Positions 1 through 8,572 of a stretch of 42,172 nucleotides of DNA are shown here, one piece after another. The DNA comes from Enterococcus mundtii (lineage in GTDB: Bacteria; Bacillota; Bacilli; Lactobacillales; Enterococcaceae). The notes beneath the pieces are model-generated. The model was given only the letters and a program-made list of their open reading frames with translations, had not been told where the DNA came from and ran no database searches. The position numbers were made by a program, and so were the translations under genes. Position 1 is the stretch's first letter. Each line of letters starts with the position of its first letter. The stretch spans positions 1-42,172 of the forward strand of contig NZ_PUAP01000036.1 of assembly GCF_002947535.1 (NCBI RefSeq), given 5' to 3'.

Positions 1-44
1 GATGTATGGAGCGGACTGATACTAATCGATCGAGGACTTAACCA
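1..44 (+). rRNA. 23S ribosomal RNA, 3' end (partial)
   Basis: The window opens inside the last bases of 23S rRNA: the run ACTAATCGATCGAGGACTTA followed by ACC is the conserved 3' end of Firmicutes 23S genes. The exact mature end, near position 44, is approximate. The rest of the gene lies upstream of the window. It is followed by a spacer of about 90 nt with no tRNA, then by 5S rRNA. Confidence 0.9.
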
Positions 45-135
45 AAATAAAATGAAAAAACTCGGAGAGTTTCTTACTGATACTTCAAATCCAGTTTTGA
101 GTGAACAAGATTTACTCAATATAGATAACACCAAG

Positions 136-251
136 TGTGGTGGCGATGGCGAGAAGGATACACCTGTAACCATGCCGAACACAGAAGTTAAGCTTCTTAG
201 CGCCGATTGTAGTGAGGGGTTGCCCCTTGTGAGAGTAGGACGCCGCCACGC
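136..251 (+). rRNA. rrf: 5S ribosomal RNA
   Basis: A complete 5S rRNA of about 116 nt. It starts TGTGGTGGCGATGGCGAGAA and ends in the complementary GCCGCCACGC, which closes helix I; the internal CCATGCCGAACACAGAAGTT block is the universally conserved loop region. It is the last gene of this rRNA operon: a strong terminator follows within 6 nt and no tRNA cluster follows in this window. The ends are placed by comparison with known enterococcal 5S sequence and may be off by one or two bases. Confidence 0.95.
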
Positions 252-256
252 AAATG

Positions 257-291
257 AAAAACAGTTGAACGAAAGTTCAGCTGTTTTTTTG
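257..291 (+). terminator. rrn operon terminator
   Basis: A 10-bp stem (261-270 with 275-284, one G-T pair) with a GAAA loop is followed by seven T residues. It lies directly after 5S rRNA and ends the rRNA transcript. Confidence 0.9.
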
Positions 292-341
292 TCTGGATGC
301 GAACAAATTTTCGGTTTTTTGCTGAAAAAAAGCAATGGAAA

Positions 342-350
342 TGTTATGAT
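342..350 (+). promoter_or_regulatory. Extended -10 promoter, probable, for yhaONM
   Basis: TGTTATGAT is a TGn-extended -10 box located about 108 bp before yhaO. The best -35-like hexamer (TTGCTG, 319-324) is 20 bp away, too far for a normal spacer, so the extended -10 carries most of the support. No other convincing promoter is seen between the rrn terminator and yhaO. Confidence 0.45.
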
Positions 351-457
351 AAACCATGTATAAACCAAAAAAGCCAACAGATATCGATCTGTTTTAGTAA
401 AGCGATACAGACAAACTTGTATTTTATTATCTTATATTATGGGGAGGTAGTAGCCTA

Positions 458-1672
458 ATGGTCAAATTTATTCATGCGGCAGATTTGCATATGGATCGTT
501 CATTTGAAGGACTAGTGGGAATCGATGGAAAAGTTCAAAAGAAATTATTACGGGCTAATTTGACCGTACTTGAAAATATTGTGGAACAGGCAATCAAACA
601 TCAGGTTGATTTTGTTTTGCTAGTTGGGGATAGCTTCCACCAGCATCGTCCTTCGCTAAAGATCCAAAAGCATTTTTCGGAACAAATCAAGCGTTTAGGA
701 GAACACAATATCTCAGTTTTTTTAACATTTGGTAATCATGATTTTTATCAAAAAGAGAGATATTGGTTTGAATTCCCCGAGAATCTTTCTTTGTATACGT
801 CGGAAACAGTAGAGACACAGCAATTAACAACTAATGTTGGTGAAACAATCGCACTCAGTGGATTTAGTTACACAAAACAATGGATCACTGATGAAAAAGT
901 ACCTGAATTTCCCCAACGTTTTGCTGTTGACTACCATATTGGACTCTATCATGGTGAAATTGGGTCAAATCATGGGAATTATGCACCATTTCAATCAAAG
1001 CAAATGGAAGCAAAAGGCTACGACTACTGGGCGTTGGGACATATCCATGTTCCCACCAAATTAAATGAAAAAGGAACAATTCTTTATCCCGGTGCACCAC
1101 AAGGACATACCAAAAAAGAAGAGTCTGCGACTTCAGTAGTTCTAGTTGAACTTCAGGGAGCGACTTGTCGAACAATACCTATAAAAGTTGCAGAAGTTTA
1201 TTGGGAACGCCAGCAAATTTCTCTCAGGGAAGTGAAACAAACGACGGATGTACTGAAGAAAATCCAACAAGAAGTAGTTGAACCCAATGCGATGACACTC
1301 GTCGAATTTGAGATCATTGATTATGAGCACTTAGATCAGGAAGTGTTGGATCGTATTCACTCCGGAGAATTATTAGATTATTTGAAGGAAGAAATAAATA
1401 GGAAATTTTCAAATTTGATTATTTGGCGTATATCTACTTTAGAAAGAGATAATGAGGCGAAAATTTCTTTATCTGCTTCAACAGCGATGTTTGAACAACT
1501 ATTCGAAAATTACCAAACAAAGGAAGATTTTCAGCATATACTACAAGAAGCCTACACAAATCAAGAGGCAATCAAAGTGTTGGATCTACTACCGGATTTT
1601 CAAGAATCTACGATACAAAAGGCCCAAGAAATCATTCGGCAAGACTTTTTGTTTGAGGGGGATACTGAATGA
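458..1672 (+). CDS. yhaO: YhaO-like metallophosphoesterase, DNA repair exonuclease family
   Basis: 404 aa protein of the SbcD/Mre11-type calcineurin-like phosphoesterase family. The N-terminal catalytic domain shows the metal-binding signatures in order: DLH at about residue 9, VGDSF near 55, GNHD near 92, HGE near 167 and GHIH near 194. The C-terminal part, after about residue 260, is the less conserved capping region. A GGGGAGG site at 441-447 supports the ATG at 458. The stop overlaps the yhaN start by 4 nt (ATGA), so the two are translationally coupled, as in SbcD/SbcC and Mre11/Rad50 pairs. By family this is a Mn-dependent nuclease subunit acting with the YhaN ATPase; its exact substrate is not known from sequence. 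B. subtilis has the same yhaO-yhaN-yhaM cluster. Confidence 0.9.
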   Translation: MVKFIHAADLHMDRSFEGLVGIDGKVQKKLLRANLTVLENIVEQAIKHQVDFVLLVGDSFHQHRPSLKIQKHFSEQIKRLGEHNISVFLTFGNHDFYQKERYWFEFPENLSLYTSETVETQQLTTNVGETIALSGFSYTKQWITDEKVPEFPQRFAVDYHIGLYHGEIGSNHGNYAPFQSKQMEAKGYDYWALGHIHVPTKLNEKGTILYPGAPQGHTKKEESATSVVLVELQGATCRTIPIKVAEVYWERQQISLREVKQTTDVLKKIQQEVVEPNAMTLVEFEIIDYEHLDQEVLDRIHSGELLDYLKEEINRKFSNLIIWRISTLERDNEAKISLSASTAMFEQLFENYQTKEDFQHILQEAYTNQEAIKVLDLLPDFQESTIQKAQEIIRQDFLFEGDTE

Positions 1673-4392
1673 ATATTTTAAAAATCGAAATAGCAGCTTT
1701 CGGAAAGTGGCGTCAGCAAACCTTTGATTTTACCTCTGGCAATCAGTTGATTTATGGTGAAAATGAAGCGGGAAAGTCAACGATCTACCAATTTATCCAA
1801 GCCATCCTTTTTGGGTTTCCATCTAAAGGGAAGAAAAAGAAAGATTACACACCGCGAGACGGTTCTGCATATGGTGGGAAAGTATGGCTGAATCATCCCA
1901 TACATGGAGAAATTTATGTTGAGAGATATAAACAACAAAATAGAGGTAAATCGAAGGTCACATGTAATGGCCAAAGTGGAAGTGATGAACTCTTAGAAAA
2001 ACTACTTTCACCTTTGACGAAAGAGTTATTCCAACAGGTTTTTACATTTCAACAAGAGCAACTGAGTGAACTTGCTCATTTAACAGAAAAAGAATTACAT
2101 GACGCGTTGATTTCATTAGGAATCACTGGAAGTTCTCATGTCTTTCAAAAAAGACAAGAATATTATCAATCAGCTGATAAGTTGTTTAAAAGAAAAGGTC
2201 AAAAATTAGTGATTAATCAGCGACTAAATGAATGGAAACAACTACAAGAAAAGATTCACCAAAAGCAAGAGCAAGAGGCGATCTATAGTCAATGGATCAT
2301 GGAGGAACAACGTCTAGCAGAACAGCAACAGCTCTTATTGCATGATATCGAACAAATCAATCAAAGACTTACGTTATATCATCAACAAGAATTGAATTTC
2401 TCTTTATATGAAGAATGGCAATCACTGAAAAAAAATATGCTAGCTGAAGTACCGGATGAATCATTGATACAAGATTTAGAAGTATTTACCAAACGTTATC
2501 AACAAATGAACGAACGTCTGGAAGAACTTGAAGCTTCATTAGAGCGACATAGTGGGATGGATCAGCAGTCTGCACGTTATTATTTTTATTTAGAACAAGA
2601 ACAAGAGTTGAAAGCACTACAGCAAAAGCAATTTTCAACTGAGCAATTAATGGATGAGTGGCAAAGACTGCAAGTAGAAACAAGGGAAACAGCGTCCGAA
2701 TTGAAAATCTTGGAACAGCGTTGGCGCTGGGATCGTTTGCAACGACCACAGGAATTTATTGATGATAAAGAGTGGCGTTCTTTGTATACGATGGCGCAAC
2801 AATTAAAGGATCACCATAATCAGTTGGCGATTCGCTTTGATATTGTGAAAGAACAGCAACAAACATTGGAAGCCGAGATCAATGAATTAGAAGTAGCCCA
2901 CCCAACATTGATCCAAGCAGGACCGATCCAAGAAGTTCCAGAAAAACAATCCTTTTTAAAATTTTACATTAGTGCTTTAGTGTTAGCTGCAATTGGCTTA
3001 TTCTTGCCCATGCCAGGGAAAATCTTAGGGCCCTTGCTTGCGTTAGGTGTGGTTGCCTATACGTTTACTCGTAGAAAAGGTAAGATACAACCAGCCCAAG
3101 GATTACCAGAAATCAAAGGGAAATGGCAAGAAAAATTAGGACAACTGGATATCGTATTAGCGCAATTAGAAGAACTTACCCAAACACTCAATGAAAATAA
3201 ACGTAAACAACAAAATTTAGAGCAATCAGTTACTGATTATGCCTATGGTCATTCATTGGGGACGATGAATACGATTGAAACGATGAAAAATGAGGGCCAA
3301 GAAGTAACAGATTACCAAAAGCTTTATGCTGTTTTTCAAAAGAAACAACAACGGGAACGAGAGATACAAGAACAGCTATTACAGATAGAAGAGGCATTCG
3401 AGTTAGCAAAAGAGTGGTTACCACTACAACATAAATCGCTCTCAGAAAAAATGGATCTGTTAGCAACATTTATCCAAGAGATGGAACAAATGAAATATGC
3501 TAGAAGTTATCAACAGAATACTTTATTGAAACAAGAAATCAATGCCTTGAAAAAGAAACAAAAAATGTGGTTGGAGGAATACAAAGAACAATTTGCTAGA
3601 GCAGAACTTTCCTATCCATCAGAAGTACCGATCTTTTTACAAAAGGCGGAGCAAACGAAACAACAACAAGCGCGTTTTGAAGAATTGACGCATATTCTTT
3701 CCCCGATTTTTAAAACTGTCATTACTTATAGTCAGTTGCAGACTCAGATTGCTCATGAATCCGAACGGTTGCAAGAACTAAAGAGGGAAGAAAGTACGAA
3801 GAGTGAGCAACGTCAACGCTTGCAGTTGCAAATTGAAGGACTACAACAAGACGGGACATTAGATGAATTATATCAACAGGAGAGTCTCCAAAAAGCACAA
3901 CTACAAGTCTTATTTGAGGAGTGGGGCGGCTTAGTGATTGCTGGGACATTTTTAGGTGATCTTTCGACAGAATTAAGTGAACGGCAATTACCACAGTTAC
4001 TCAAATTAGCTGGAGACTATCTAAGTATCCTAACTGATCGACAGTACCAAGAAATACAATTGAGAAACGATACATTGACATTAACAAATGGTACAGATGA
4101 GTTTCCGATTTATGAACTATCGACAGGGACAAAGGATCAGATGATTATGGCGATGCGGTTTGCTTATCTTGCTTTGGAAGCGAAACGTTCGATCTGTCCA
4201 GTGATAATCGATGATGGTTGGCTACACTACGATCATAAGAGAAAATACCGTTTAGCTAAATTGCTAGCTGAATTTAGCAAAACCTATCAAGTAATCTGCT
4301 TGTCTTCTGACCAAGAAATGGTAAGCTATTATCATGAGCTAGAACAATCTGTGAGAAAGTTAGAAGGTGCAAATAGTGAAAAAAATACGTGA
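1669..4392 (+). CDS. yhaN: YhaN-like AAA ATPase, SbcC/Rad50-type
   Basis: 907 aa SMC-like ATPase and predicted partner of YhaO. The N-terminal half-site carries Walker A (GENEAGKST, residues about 31-39). A long Gln/Glu/Lys-rich coiled coil follows, and the C-terminal half-site has an ABC signature-like STGTKDQ near residue 816 and a Walker B-like PVIIDDGW near 845. Unlike classic SbcC, the centre (about residues 431-465) contains a very hydrophobic hairpin, FYISALVLAAIGLFLPMPG and a second stretch GPLLALGVVAYTF, that looks like two membrane segments. This suggests the ATPase is membrane-anchored halfway along its coiled coil. I see no zinc-hook CxxC. The start overlaps yhaO by 4 nt. Assignment to the family is firm; the cellular role is inferred. 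Confidence 0.88.
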   Translation: MNILKIEIAAFGKWRQQTFDFTSGNQLIYGENEAGKSTIYQFIQAILFGFPSKGKKKKDYTPRDGSAYGGKVWLNHPIHGEIYVERYKQQNRGKSKVTCNGQSGSDELLEKLLSPLTKELFQQVFTFQQEQLSELAHLTEKELHDALISLGITGSSHVFQKRQEYYQSADKLFKRKGQKLVINQRLNEWKQLQEKIHQKQEQEAIYSQWIMEEQRLAEQQQLLLHDIEQINQRLTLYHQQELNFSLYEEWQSLKKNMLAEVPDESLIQDLEVFTKRYQQMNERLEELEASLERHSGMDQQSARYYFYLEQEQELKALQQKQFSTEQLMDEWQRLQVETRETASELKILEQRWRWDRLQRPQEFIDDKEWRSLYTMAQQLKDHHNQLAIRFDIVKEQQQTLEAEINELEVAHPTLIQAGPIQEVPEKQSFLKFYISALVLAAIGLFLPMPGKILGPLLALGVVAYTFTRRKGKIQPAQGLPEIKGKWQEKLGQLDIVLAQLEELTQTLNENKRKQQNLEQSVTDYAYGHSLGTMNTIETMKNEGQEVTDYQKLYAVFQKKQQREREIQEQLLQIEEAFELAKEWLPLQHKSLSEKMDLLATFIQEMEQMKYARSYQQNTLLKQEINALKKKQKMWLEEYKEQFARAELSYPSEVPIFLQKAEQTKQQQARFEELTHILSPIFKTVITYSQLQTQIAHESERLQELKREESTKSEQRQRLQLQIEGLQQDGTLDELYQQESLQKAQLQVLFEEWGGLVIAGTFLGDLSTELSERQLPQLLKLAGDYLSILTDRQYQEIQLRNDTLTLTNGTDEFPIYELSTGTKDQMIMAMRFAYLALEAKRSICPVIIDDGWLHYDHKRKYRLAKLLAEFSKTYQVICLSSDQEMVSYYHELEQSVRKLEGANSEKNT

Positions 4393-5320
4393 ATTAGTCG
4401 TTGATGAACAATTCGAACAATTCGTTTTGATCAAAAATGCAGATGTAAGAATCGCTAAGAACGGTAAGAAATTTATCGCTTTTACATTTCAAGATACATC
4501 AGGAACAATTGATGGCAAATATTGGGATGCATCAGAAGACGAGATCAAAAAATTTACACCAGGAACAGTTGTTTTTTTAAATGGTAAACGCGAGGTCTAT
4601 CAAGGAAATCCGCAAGTAAAAATCTTGCATATGCGTTTAACAAAAGTTGATGAACCGAGTGATCCAAGTTTGTACATGGAAAGAGCCCCATTGAAAAAAG
4701 AAGAAATGGAAGAAGAAATCAATCAATTGTTATTTGAGATCACAAATGCACATTGGAATCGAATCGTGCGTTATTTACTCAACAAATATCAAAAACAATT
4801 TTTTGAGTATCCGGCAGCCAAACGAAATCATCACGCATTTGCTAGTGGATTGGCATACCATACAGTATCAATGTTACACTTAGGTAAAGCGATTGCTGAT
4901 GAATACCCTGAATTGAATCGTCCCCTACTTTATGCGGGAATTATCTTACATGATTTAGGGAAAGTGATCGAGTTGTCCGGCTCAATGGCAACTGAATACA
5001 CGTTAGCTGGTAATTTAGTGGGTCATCTTGTATTGATTGATGAAGAAATCACAAAAGCTTGCTTGGCGTTGAAAATCAGTGAAGAAGAAGAGGATGTCTT
5101 GATTTTGCGTCATATGGTCCTATCACATCATGGGTTGTTAGAATATGGTTCACCTGTTCGTCCTCGGATCATGGAAGCTGAAGTCTTACATCAGATCGAC
5201 ACGATCGATGCCTCGATGCAAATGATGACTACTGCGATTCGTCAAACAGAGCCAGGAAAATATACGGATCGAATATTTGGTCTGGATAATCGTAGTTTTT
5301 ATGTACCAAAACAGAAATGA
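4376..5320 (+). CDS. yhaM: 3'-5' exoribonuclease YhaM
   Basis: Predicted 3'-5' exoribonuclease of 314 aa, the usual YhaM length. An N-terminal OB-fold nucleic-acid-binding domain (about residues 10-95) precedes an HD phosphohydrolase domain with HH at about 153, the HDLGK motif near 192 and HH near 251. I chose the GTG at 4376 (MKKIRELVVDEQ) because AGAAGG at 4362-4367 lies 8 nt before it; an in-frame GTG at 4367 would give three more residues but overlaps that site. The gene starts 17 nt inside the end of yhaN, so it belongs to the same operon. In B. subtilis YhaM acts on RNA and single-stranded DNA 3' ends, which is why its co-transcription with a nuclease/ATPase pair is notable. Confidence 0.9.
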   Translation: MKKIRELVVDEQFEQFVLIKNADVRIAKNGKKFIAFTFQDTSGTIDGKYWDASEDEIKKFTPGTVVFLNGKREVYQGNPQVKILHMRLTKVDEPSDPSLYMERAPLKKEEMEEEINQLLFEITNAHWNRIVRYLLNKYQKQFFEYPAAKRNHHAFASGLAYHTVSMLHLGKAIADEYPELNRPLLYAGIILHDLGKVIELSGSMATEYTLAGNLVGHLVLIDEEITKACLALKISEEEEDVLILRHMVLSHHGLLEYGSPVRPRIMEAEVLHQIDTIDASMQMMTTAIRQTEPGKYTDRIFGLDNRSFYVPKQK

Positions 5321-5398
5321 TGGTCATTGTTGGGTAGGTATTGAAAGATACGTAATAATTTAATATATTGCTATCATCTCACTAGTTTTAAAGAGGTC

Positions 5399-5511
5399 GA
5401 AACAGAAGTGTTTAGCCTCGATGAATAAGGTGACATCCACGAAAATTGTTTTTCAAACTTTTGGGGATGTCGCCTTATTTCCGAAGAGGGGACTTTTGTT
5501 CCCGTCGTTTA
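5399..5511. repeat. Long imperfect palindrome, possible dispersed intergenic repeat
   Basis: Positions 5399-5511 fold on themselves along almost their whole length. The core is a 15-bp stem (5424-5438 with 5465-5479, 14 of 15 with a single G-T position); outer arms continue the pairing less perfectly (GAAACAGAAGTG with GACTTTTGTTCC). The size and form resemble the palindromic intergenic repeats known in enterococci (EFAR-type elements); that name is from memory and not verified here. It lies after yhaM and could help end that transcript, although no long T-run follows the inner stem. Confidence 0.5.
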
Positions 5512-5566
5512 TTCGCTTTTAGATGGTTCGAATGGATTATTACTCCAAACATTTTTATGAACCCAA

Positions 5567-5612
5567 ATAATTTTTCATTTTCCGTTAGCAGAGACGGATA
5601 ATGAGAAATTAT
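5567..5612. repeat. 19-bp inverted repeat (stem-loop)
   Basis: Two 19-nt arms, 5567-5585 and 5594-5612, match at 17 of 19 positions around an 8-nt loop. The stem is AT-rich with a CCGT/ACGG top. It sits between the larger palindrome and the strong terminator, so the yhaM-prsA gap contains three successive stem-loops. Apart from these, 5321-5398 and 5512-5566 hold nothing I can recognise. Confidence 0.55.
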
Positions 5613-5619
5613 CGTATTC

Positions 5620-5667
5620 AAAAAAAGTGGTTTAGGATGAGTTTTATCATCCTAAACCACTTTTTTA
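5620..5667. terminator. Bidirectional terminator between yhaM and prsA
   Basis: A near-perfect stem of about 20 bp (5621-5640 with 5647-5666) is flanked by A-run and T-run on both sides, so it can end the plus-strand yhaONM transcript and the minus-strand prsA transcript. Confidence 0.88.
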
Positions 5668-5714
5668 ATACTTTCTCTAGCATTCATTTTTAAATGCCTA
5701 GACGCGTATAGTGC

Positions 5715-6743
5715 TTATTCGTTTGTTGATTCAGTCGTACTTTGCTCTGTTTCAGATGCTTCAGTAGAATCAGTTGATTTTGTTTCAGAAGTCTTTGTTT
5801 CTGAGCTTTCTGTTGCTGAGTCTTCAGTTGAAGATGTACTTGTCGTAGCTGAAGTAAATGGTGTCAAGATGTTTTGGAATGCGTCATCTTTGATTTTTAC
5901 ATTCGCTTCTTTTAGTTCTTCACCGATTACTTTTGTTGTAAATTCGCTGTCATTTACTTTTGCTTGAGTCGCAATTTCTTCTAATTGATCTTTGAATTTA
6001 TCCATGTCGTTTCCTTTATCTTGGTTTTTCACCATTTTAACGACATAGTATTCTGTTGCGTAAGTAGAAGGATTTGTTGCAGTGATCACATCTGAGATCT
6101 CACCGTCTTTAAGTTTGAAAGCAGCTTCTTTTACTTCAGATGGAACAGTTTGTGTTTCTGAGTCAAACTTGATATTACCACCATCGTCTTTAGTTGTATC
6201 TGTTGATTTTTCTTTTGCTAGTTCTTCGAAATCTTTGCCGTCATCAGCTGATTTCTTAACTTCTTTTGCTTCGTCTTCACTAGCAACTTTGATGATTTGT
6301 GCTTCTACTTCTGGATGGAATGTTTCCCAAGTTTTCTTCAAGTCTTCATCTGTCAATTTCACATGAGATTCGATCCCAGCTTTAAAGACAAGATTATTAC
6401 GAAGGAATTCTTTGTAGCTTTCTTCTGTAAATCCAGCAGATTCTAATTGTGTTTCGAAGCTGTCACCATAAGTTTCTTTTGTTTTATTATATTCAGCATC
6501 TACTTCTTTATCTGAAACTTTATCGTTGTATTTGCTATTGAATACATCATAGATGACCATTTGTTGAAGTAATTGTTGGTTTGCTGATTCAGATTTTGCT
6601 TTTTCATAAAAATCAGCGACGGTGATTGTACCGCCTTTCATGGTTACGATATCCTTATTTGTATCCCCGCCACCAGAACAAGCTGCTAGTGTTAGAATAG
6701 CTAACGCACTTGTCGCAGCTAAAATTATTTTTTTCTTTTTCAT
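5715..6743 (-). CDS. prsA: Foldase lipoprotein PrsA (peptidyl-prolyl isomerase)
   Basis: 342 aa extracytoplasmic lipoprotein that assists folding of secreted proteins after Sec export. The signal peptide (KKKK then a hydrophobic stretch) ends in the lipobox LAAC, so Cys22 is the predicted lipidated residue. SurA-N-like helices follow to about residue 145. The parvulin isomerase domain spans about 150-240 (QIIKVASEDEAKEV, KDFEELAKEKSTD, GGNIKF, AAFKLKDGEISDV). The last 45 residues are an almost pure Ser/Thr/Glu tail, probably a flexible spacer in the cell wall. An AGGAGT site precedes the ATG. The gene is monocistronic, with a terminator at 5620-5667. Neighbouring ecsAB and hit match the gene grouping in Bacillus. 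Confidence 0.95.
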   Translation of the reverse strand: MKKKKIILAATSALAILTLAACSGGGDTNKDIVTMKGGTITVADFYEKAKSESANQQLLQQMVIYDVFNSKYNDKVSDKEVDAEYNKTKETYGDSFETQLESAGFTEESYKEFLRNNLVFKAGIESHVKLTDEDLKKTWETFHPEVEAQIIKVASEDEAKEVKKSADDGKDFEELAKEKSTDTTKDDGGNIKFDSETQTVPSEVKEAAFKLKDGEISDVITATNPSTYATEYYVVKMVKNQDKGNDMDKFKDQLEEIATQAKVNDSEFTTKVIGEELKEANVKIKDDAFQNILTPFTSATTSTSSTEDSATESSETKTSETKSTDSTEASETEQSTTESTNE

Positions 6744-6789
6744 TTAAGTTTTGCACTCCTGTAATTTATTATTGGTTTTCACAAATATT

Positions 6790-6795
6790 ACTATA
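6790..6795 (-). promoter_or_regulatory. Probable prsA promoter (-10)
   Basis: On the minus strand TATAGT lies about 47 bp before the prsA start codon, followed by a leader containing AGGAGT. No good -35 is seen at 17 bp, so the call rests on the -10 box and its position. Confidence 0.4.
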
Positions 6796-6924
6796 CCATA
6801 TCTATTAGCGAATAAAAACGTTCTGACTGATAGTTTCAAACAAAATTCAAATTTTTGTCACATTCCACTCAACTTGGTACATGAAAAAGACACATAGATA
6901 TCAAAAGTGCTTGTTTTTGCGTCA

Positions 6925-7272
6925 TTATTGCACGTCTGTCAAGGCTTCAGGTAAATGTGCCGAAAGTTTTTCCACTTGCTCTTGGATTTGTGTAACTCGT
7001 GGTTCTGCTTGGAATTTGAAATTTTCAATGTCTTTTTCGATTGATTCTTGAAAAGATGGAATAACAGTTTCAGCTGTTCTTTTTGTTTCAGATAACGCCT
7101 GCTTAAAATGATTCAAGCTGTTATTTAACTCGTTGGTCAATTCAGTTGCTTCATCTAATTCTGCAATCAATTTCTCTCTGGTCTCATTTCCGCTGCGTGG
7201 GGCAAATAATAGTCCCGCTGCTGCACCAGTAACAGCACCGAATACTAATCCTTTTAGAAAATTTTTAACCAT
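6925..7272 (-). CDS. YtxH-domain small membrane-anchored protein
   Basis: 115 aa. One N-terminal hydrophobic, Gly/Ala-rich segment (FLKGLVFGAVTGAAAGLLFA, residues about 5-24) followed by PRSG and a charged amphipathic helical region is the classic YtxH/gas-vesicle-like family layout. Members are often general-stress proteins of unknown mechanism. The start overlaps the end of hit by 8 nt, so the two genes are co-transcribed. I can give no biochemical function. Confidence 0.85.
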   Translation of the reverse strand: MVKNFLKGLVFGAVTGAAAGLLFAPRSGNETREKLIAELDEATELTNELNNSLNHFKQALSETKRTAETVIPSFQESIEKDIENFKFQAEPRVTQIQEQVEKLSAHLPEALTDVQ

Positions 7273-7699
7273 GAATCGTCACCTGCTCTTTGATTTTTTC
7301 TTGGATAGCCGTCATTTCTTCCGCTGTATAATCTGCTTGATGATTTCCAAAGTGGATGGAGAAGTCATCTTTTTTACTATAACGTGGAACTAAATGGAAA
7401 TGGGAATGAAAAACGGTTTGATAGGCTAGTTCTCGGTTATTATTGATAATATTTAACCCTTCCATTTCCGGAAATGCTTTTTCAATGGAACGAGCAATTT
7501 TGGGGATGCGAGCAAAGACATCACTGGCTAATTCTTCGTTATATTCAAAGATATCAGTTACGTGTTCTTTAGGAATGATCAATGTATGACCTTTGGTTGA
7601 TTGAGAGATATCTAAGAACGCATAGATTTTCTCGTCTTCATAGATTTTATAACTAGGGATCTCTTGCTTGATGATTTTACAAAAAATACAATTGTCCAT
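7265..7699 (-). CDS. hit: HIT family nucleotide-binding hydrolase
   Basis: 144 aa, full length for a bacterial histidine-triad protein. The catalytic motif HSHFHLVPR (residues about 97-105, giving H-x-H-x-H) is intact, and the N-terminal C-x-x-C (CIFC, residues 4-7) with downstream His residues fits the zinc-binding variant. Family members hydrolyse nucleoside phosphoramidates or dinucleoside polyphosphates. It is transcribed divergently from ecsA and is the first gene of a two-gene unit with the YtxH gene, an arrangement like hit-ecsAB in Bacillus. Confidence 0.93.
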   Translation of the reverse strand: MDNCIFCKIIKQEIPSYKIYEDEKIYAFLDISQSTKGHTLIIPKEHVTDIFEYNEELASDVFARIPKIARSIEKAFPEMEGLNIINNNRELAYQTVFHSHFHLVPRYSKKDDFSIHFGNHQADYTAEEMTAIQEKIKEQVTIHG

Positions 7700-7777
7700 A
7701 TAAAAACACCTTTCTTCTATTCAAGTTTCGTTACCTCAACTTTAACATAAGTTCATGAGAATGCACGTAAAAAATAA

Positions 7778-7805
7778 TTGGAGGTGATTTGCTTCGTGGT
7801 ATAAT
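7778..7805 (+). promoter_or_regulatory. Promoter for ecsAB
   Basis: TTGGAG (7778-7783), a 16-bp spacer and a perfect TATAAT (7800-7805) preceded by TGG, giving an extended -10. The start codon of ecsA is 29 bp after the -10 box. Confidence 0.75.
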
Positions 7806-7834
7806 GAAGACAGTATATTAACGGAGGAAGAAAT

Positions 7835-8572
7835 ATGAGTTTAAAAATCGAACATGTAACAGGAGGCTATGGTCATTTACCTGTTTTGAAAGATATCAGT
7901 TTTAACGTTCAGCCTGGAGAAATGGTTGGGTTGATTGGTTTGAATGGAGCAGGGAAAAGTACCACGATCAAGCATATTATCGGCTTGCTTGAACCAACGA
8001 AAGGCAAAATAGAGATCAATCAATTATCCCTTAAAAAGGATGTAGAAAATTACCGTAAACAAATTGGTTATATTCCAGAAACACCTTCATTATATGAAGA
8101 ACTTACTTTAAAAGAACACATTGAAGTAACGGCGATGGCTTATAACATTCCAATGGATATCGCGATGAAACGGGCAGAAAAGTTGTTACACACATTTCGT
8201 TTGTCCAATCGATTAGAGTGGTTTCCAGCGAATTTTTCAAAAGGAATGAAACAAAAAGTCATGATTTTGTGTGCTTTTTTGATTGAACCATCTTTGTATA
8301 TCATTGATGAACCTTTTCTAGGACTAGATCCGTTGGCAATCAATGCCTTGTTGGAATTAATGGTCGAGATGAAAAATGAAGGGTCTGGTATTTTGATGTC
8401 TACGCATATTTTAGCCACTGCTGAAAAATATTGTGACCGTTTTGTCGTTCTTCATGAAGGAGAAATCAGAGCAGATGGAACGTTAGAAGAGTTGCAGACT
8501 GCTTTTAGAATGCCAGAAGCATCCTTAGATGAAATCTACATCGCGTTGACGAAGGAGCAAGGTTATGAATGA
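7835..8572 (+). CDS. ecsA: ABC transporter ATP-binding protein EcsA
   Basis: 245 aa ATPase subunit. Walker A GLNGAGKST lies at about residues 35-43, the signature is the atypical FSKGMKQK near 130, and Walker B YIIDEPFLGLD near 157 is followed by the H-loop (STHI) near 190. The atypical signature in place of LSGGQ is usual for EcsA-type exporters. It pairs with EcsB, whose start overlaps its end by 8 nt. In B. subtilis Ecs affects secretion, competence and intramembrane proteolysis; in this window it lies near prsA and comG, although those are separate transcripts. The transported substrate is not evident from sequence. Confidence 0.92.
   Translation: MSLKIEHVTGGYGHLPVLKDISFNVQPGEMVGLIGLNGAGKSTTIKHIIGLLEPTKGKIEINQLSLKKDVENYRKQIGYIPETPSLYEELTLKEHIEVTAMAYNIPMDIAMKRAEKLLHTFRLSNRLEWFPANFSKGMKQKVMILCAFLIEPSLYIIDEPFLGLDPLAINALLELMVEMKNEGSGILMSTHILATAEKYCDRFVVLHEGEIRADGTLEELQTAFRMPEASLDEIYIALTKEQGYE

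Noticed and set aside
52-363. Open frame of about 100 codons over the start of the window
   Set aside because: It lies across the 23S-5S spacer, 5S rRNA and the terminator; it has no protein family features.
379-392. Palindrome CAGATATCGATCTG upstream of yhaO
   Set aside because: It is short and AT-rich with no promoter placement that suggests an operator; chance cannot be excluded.
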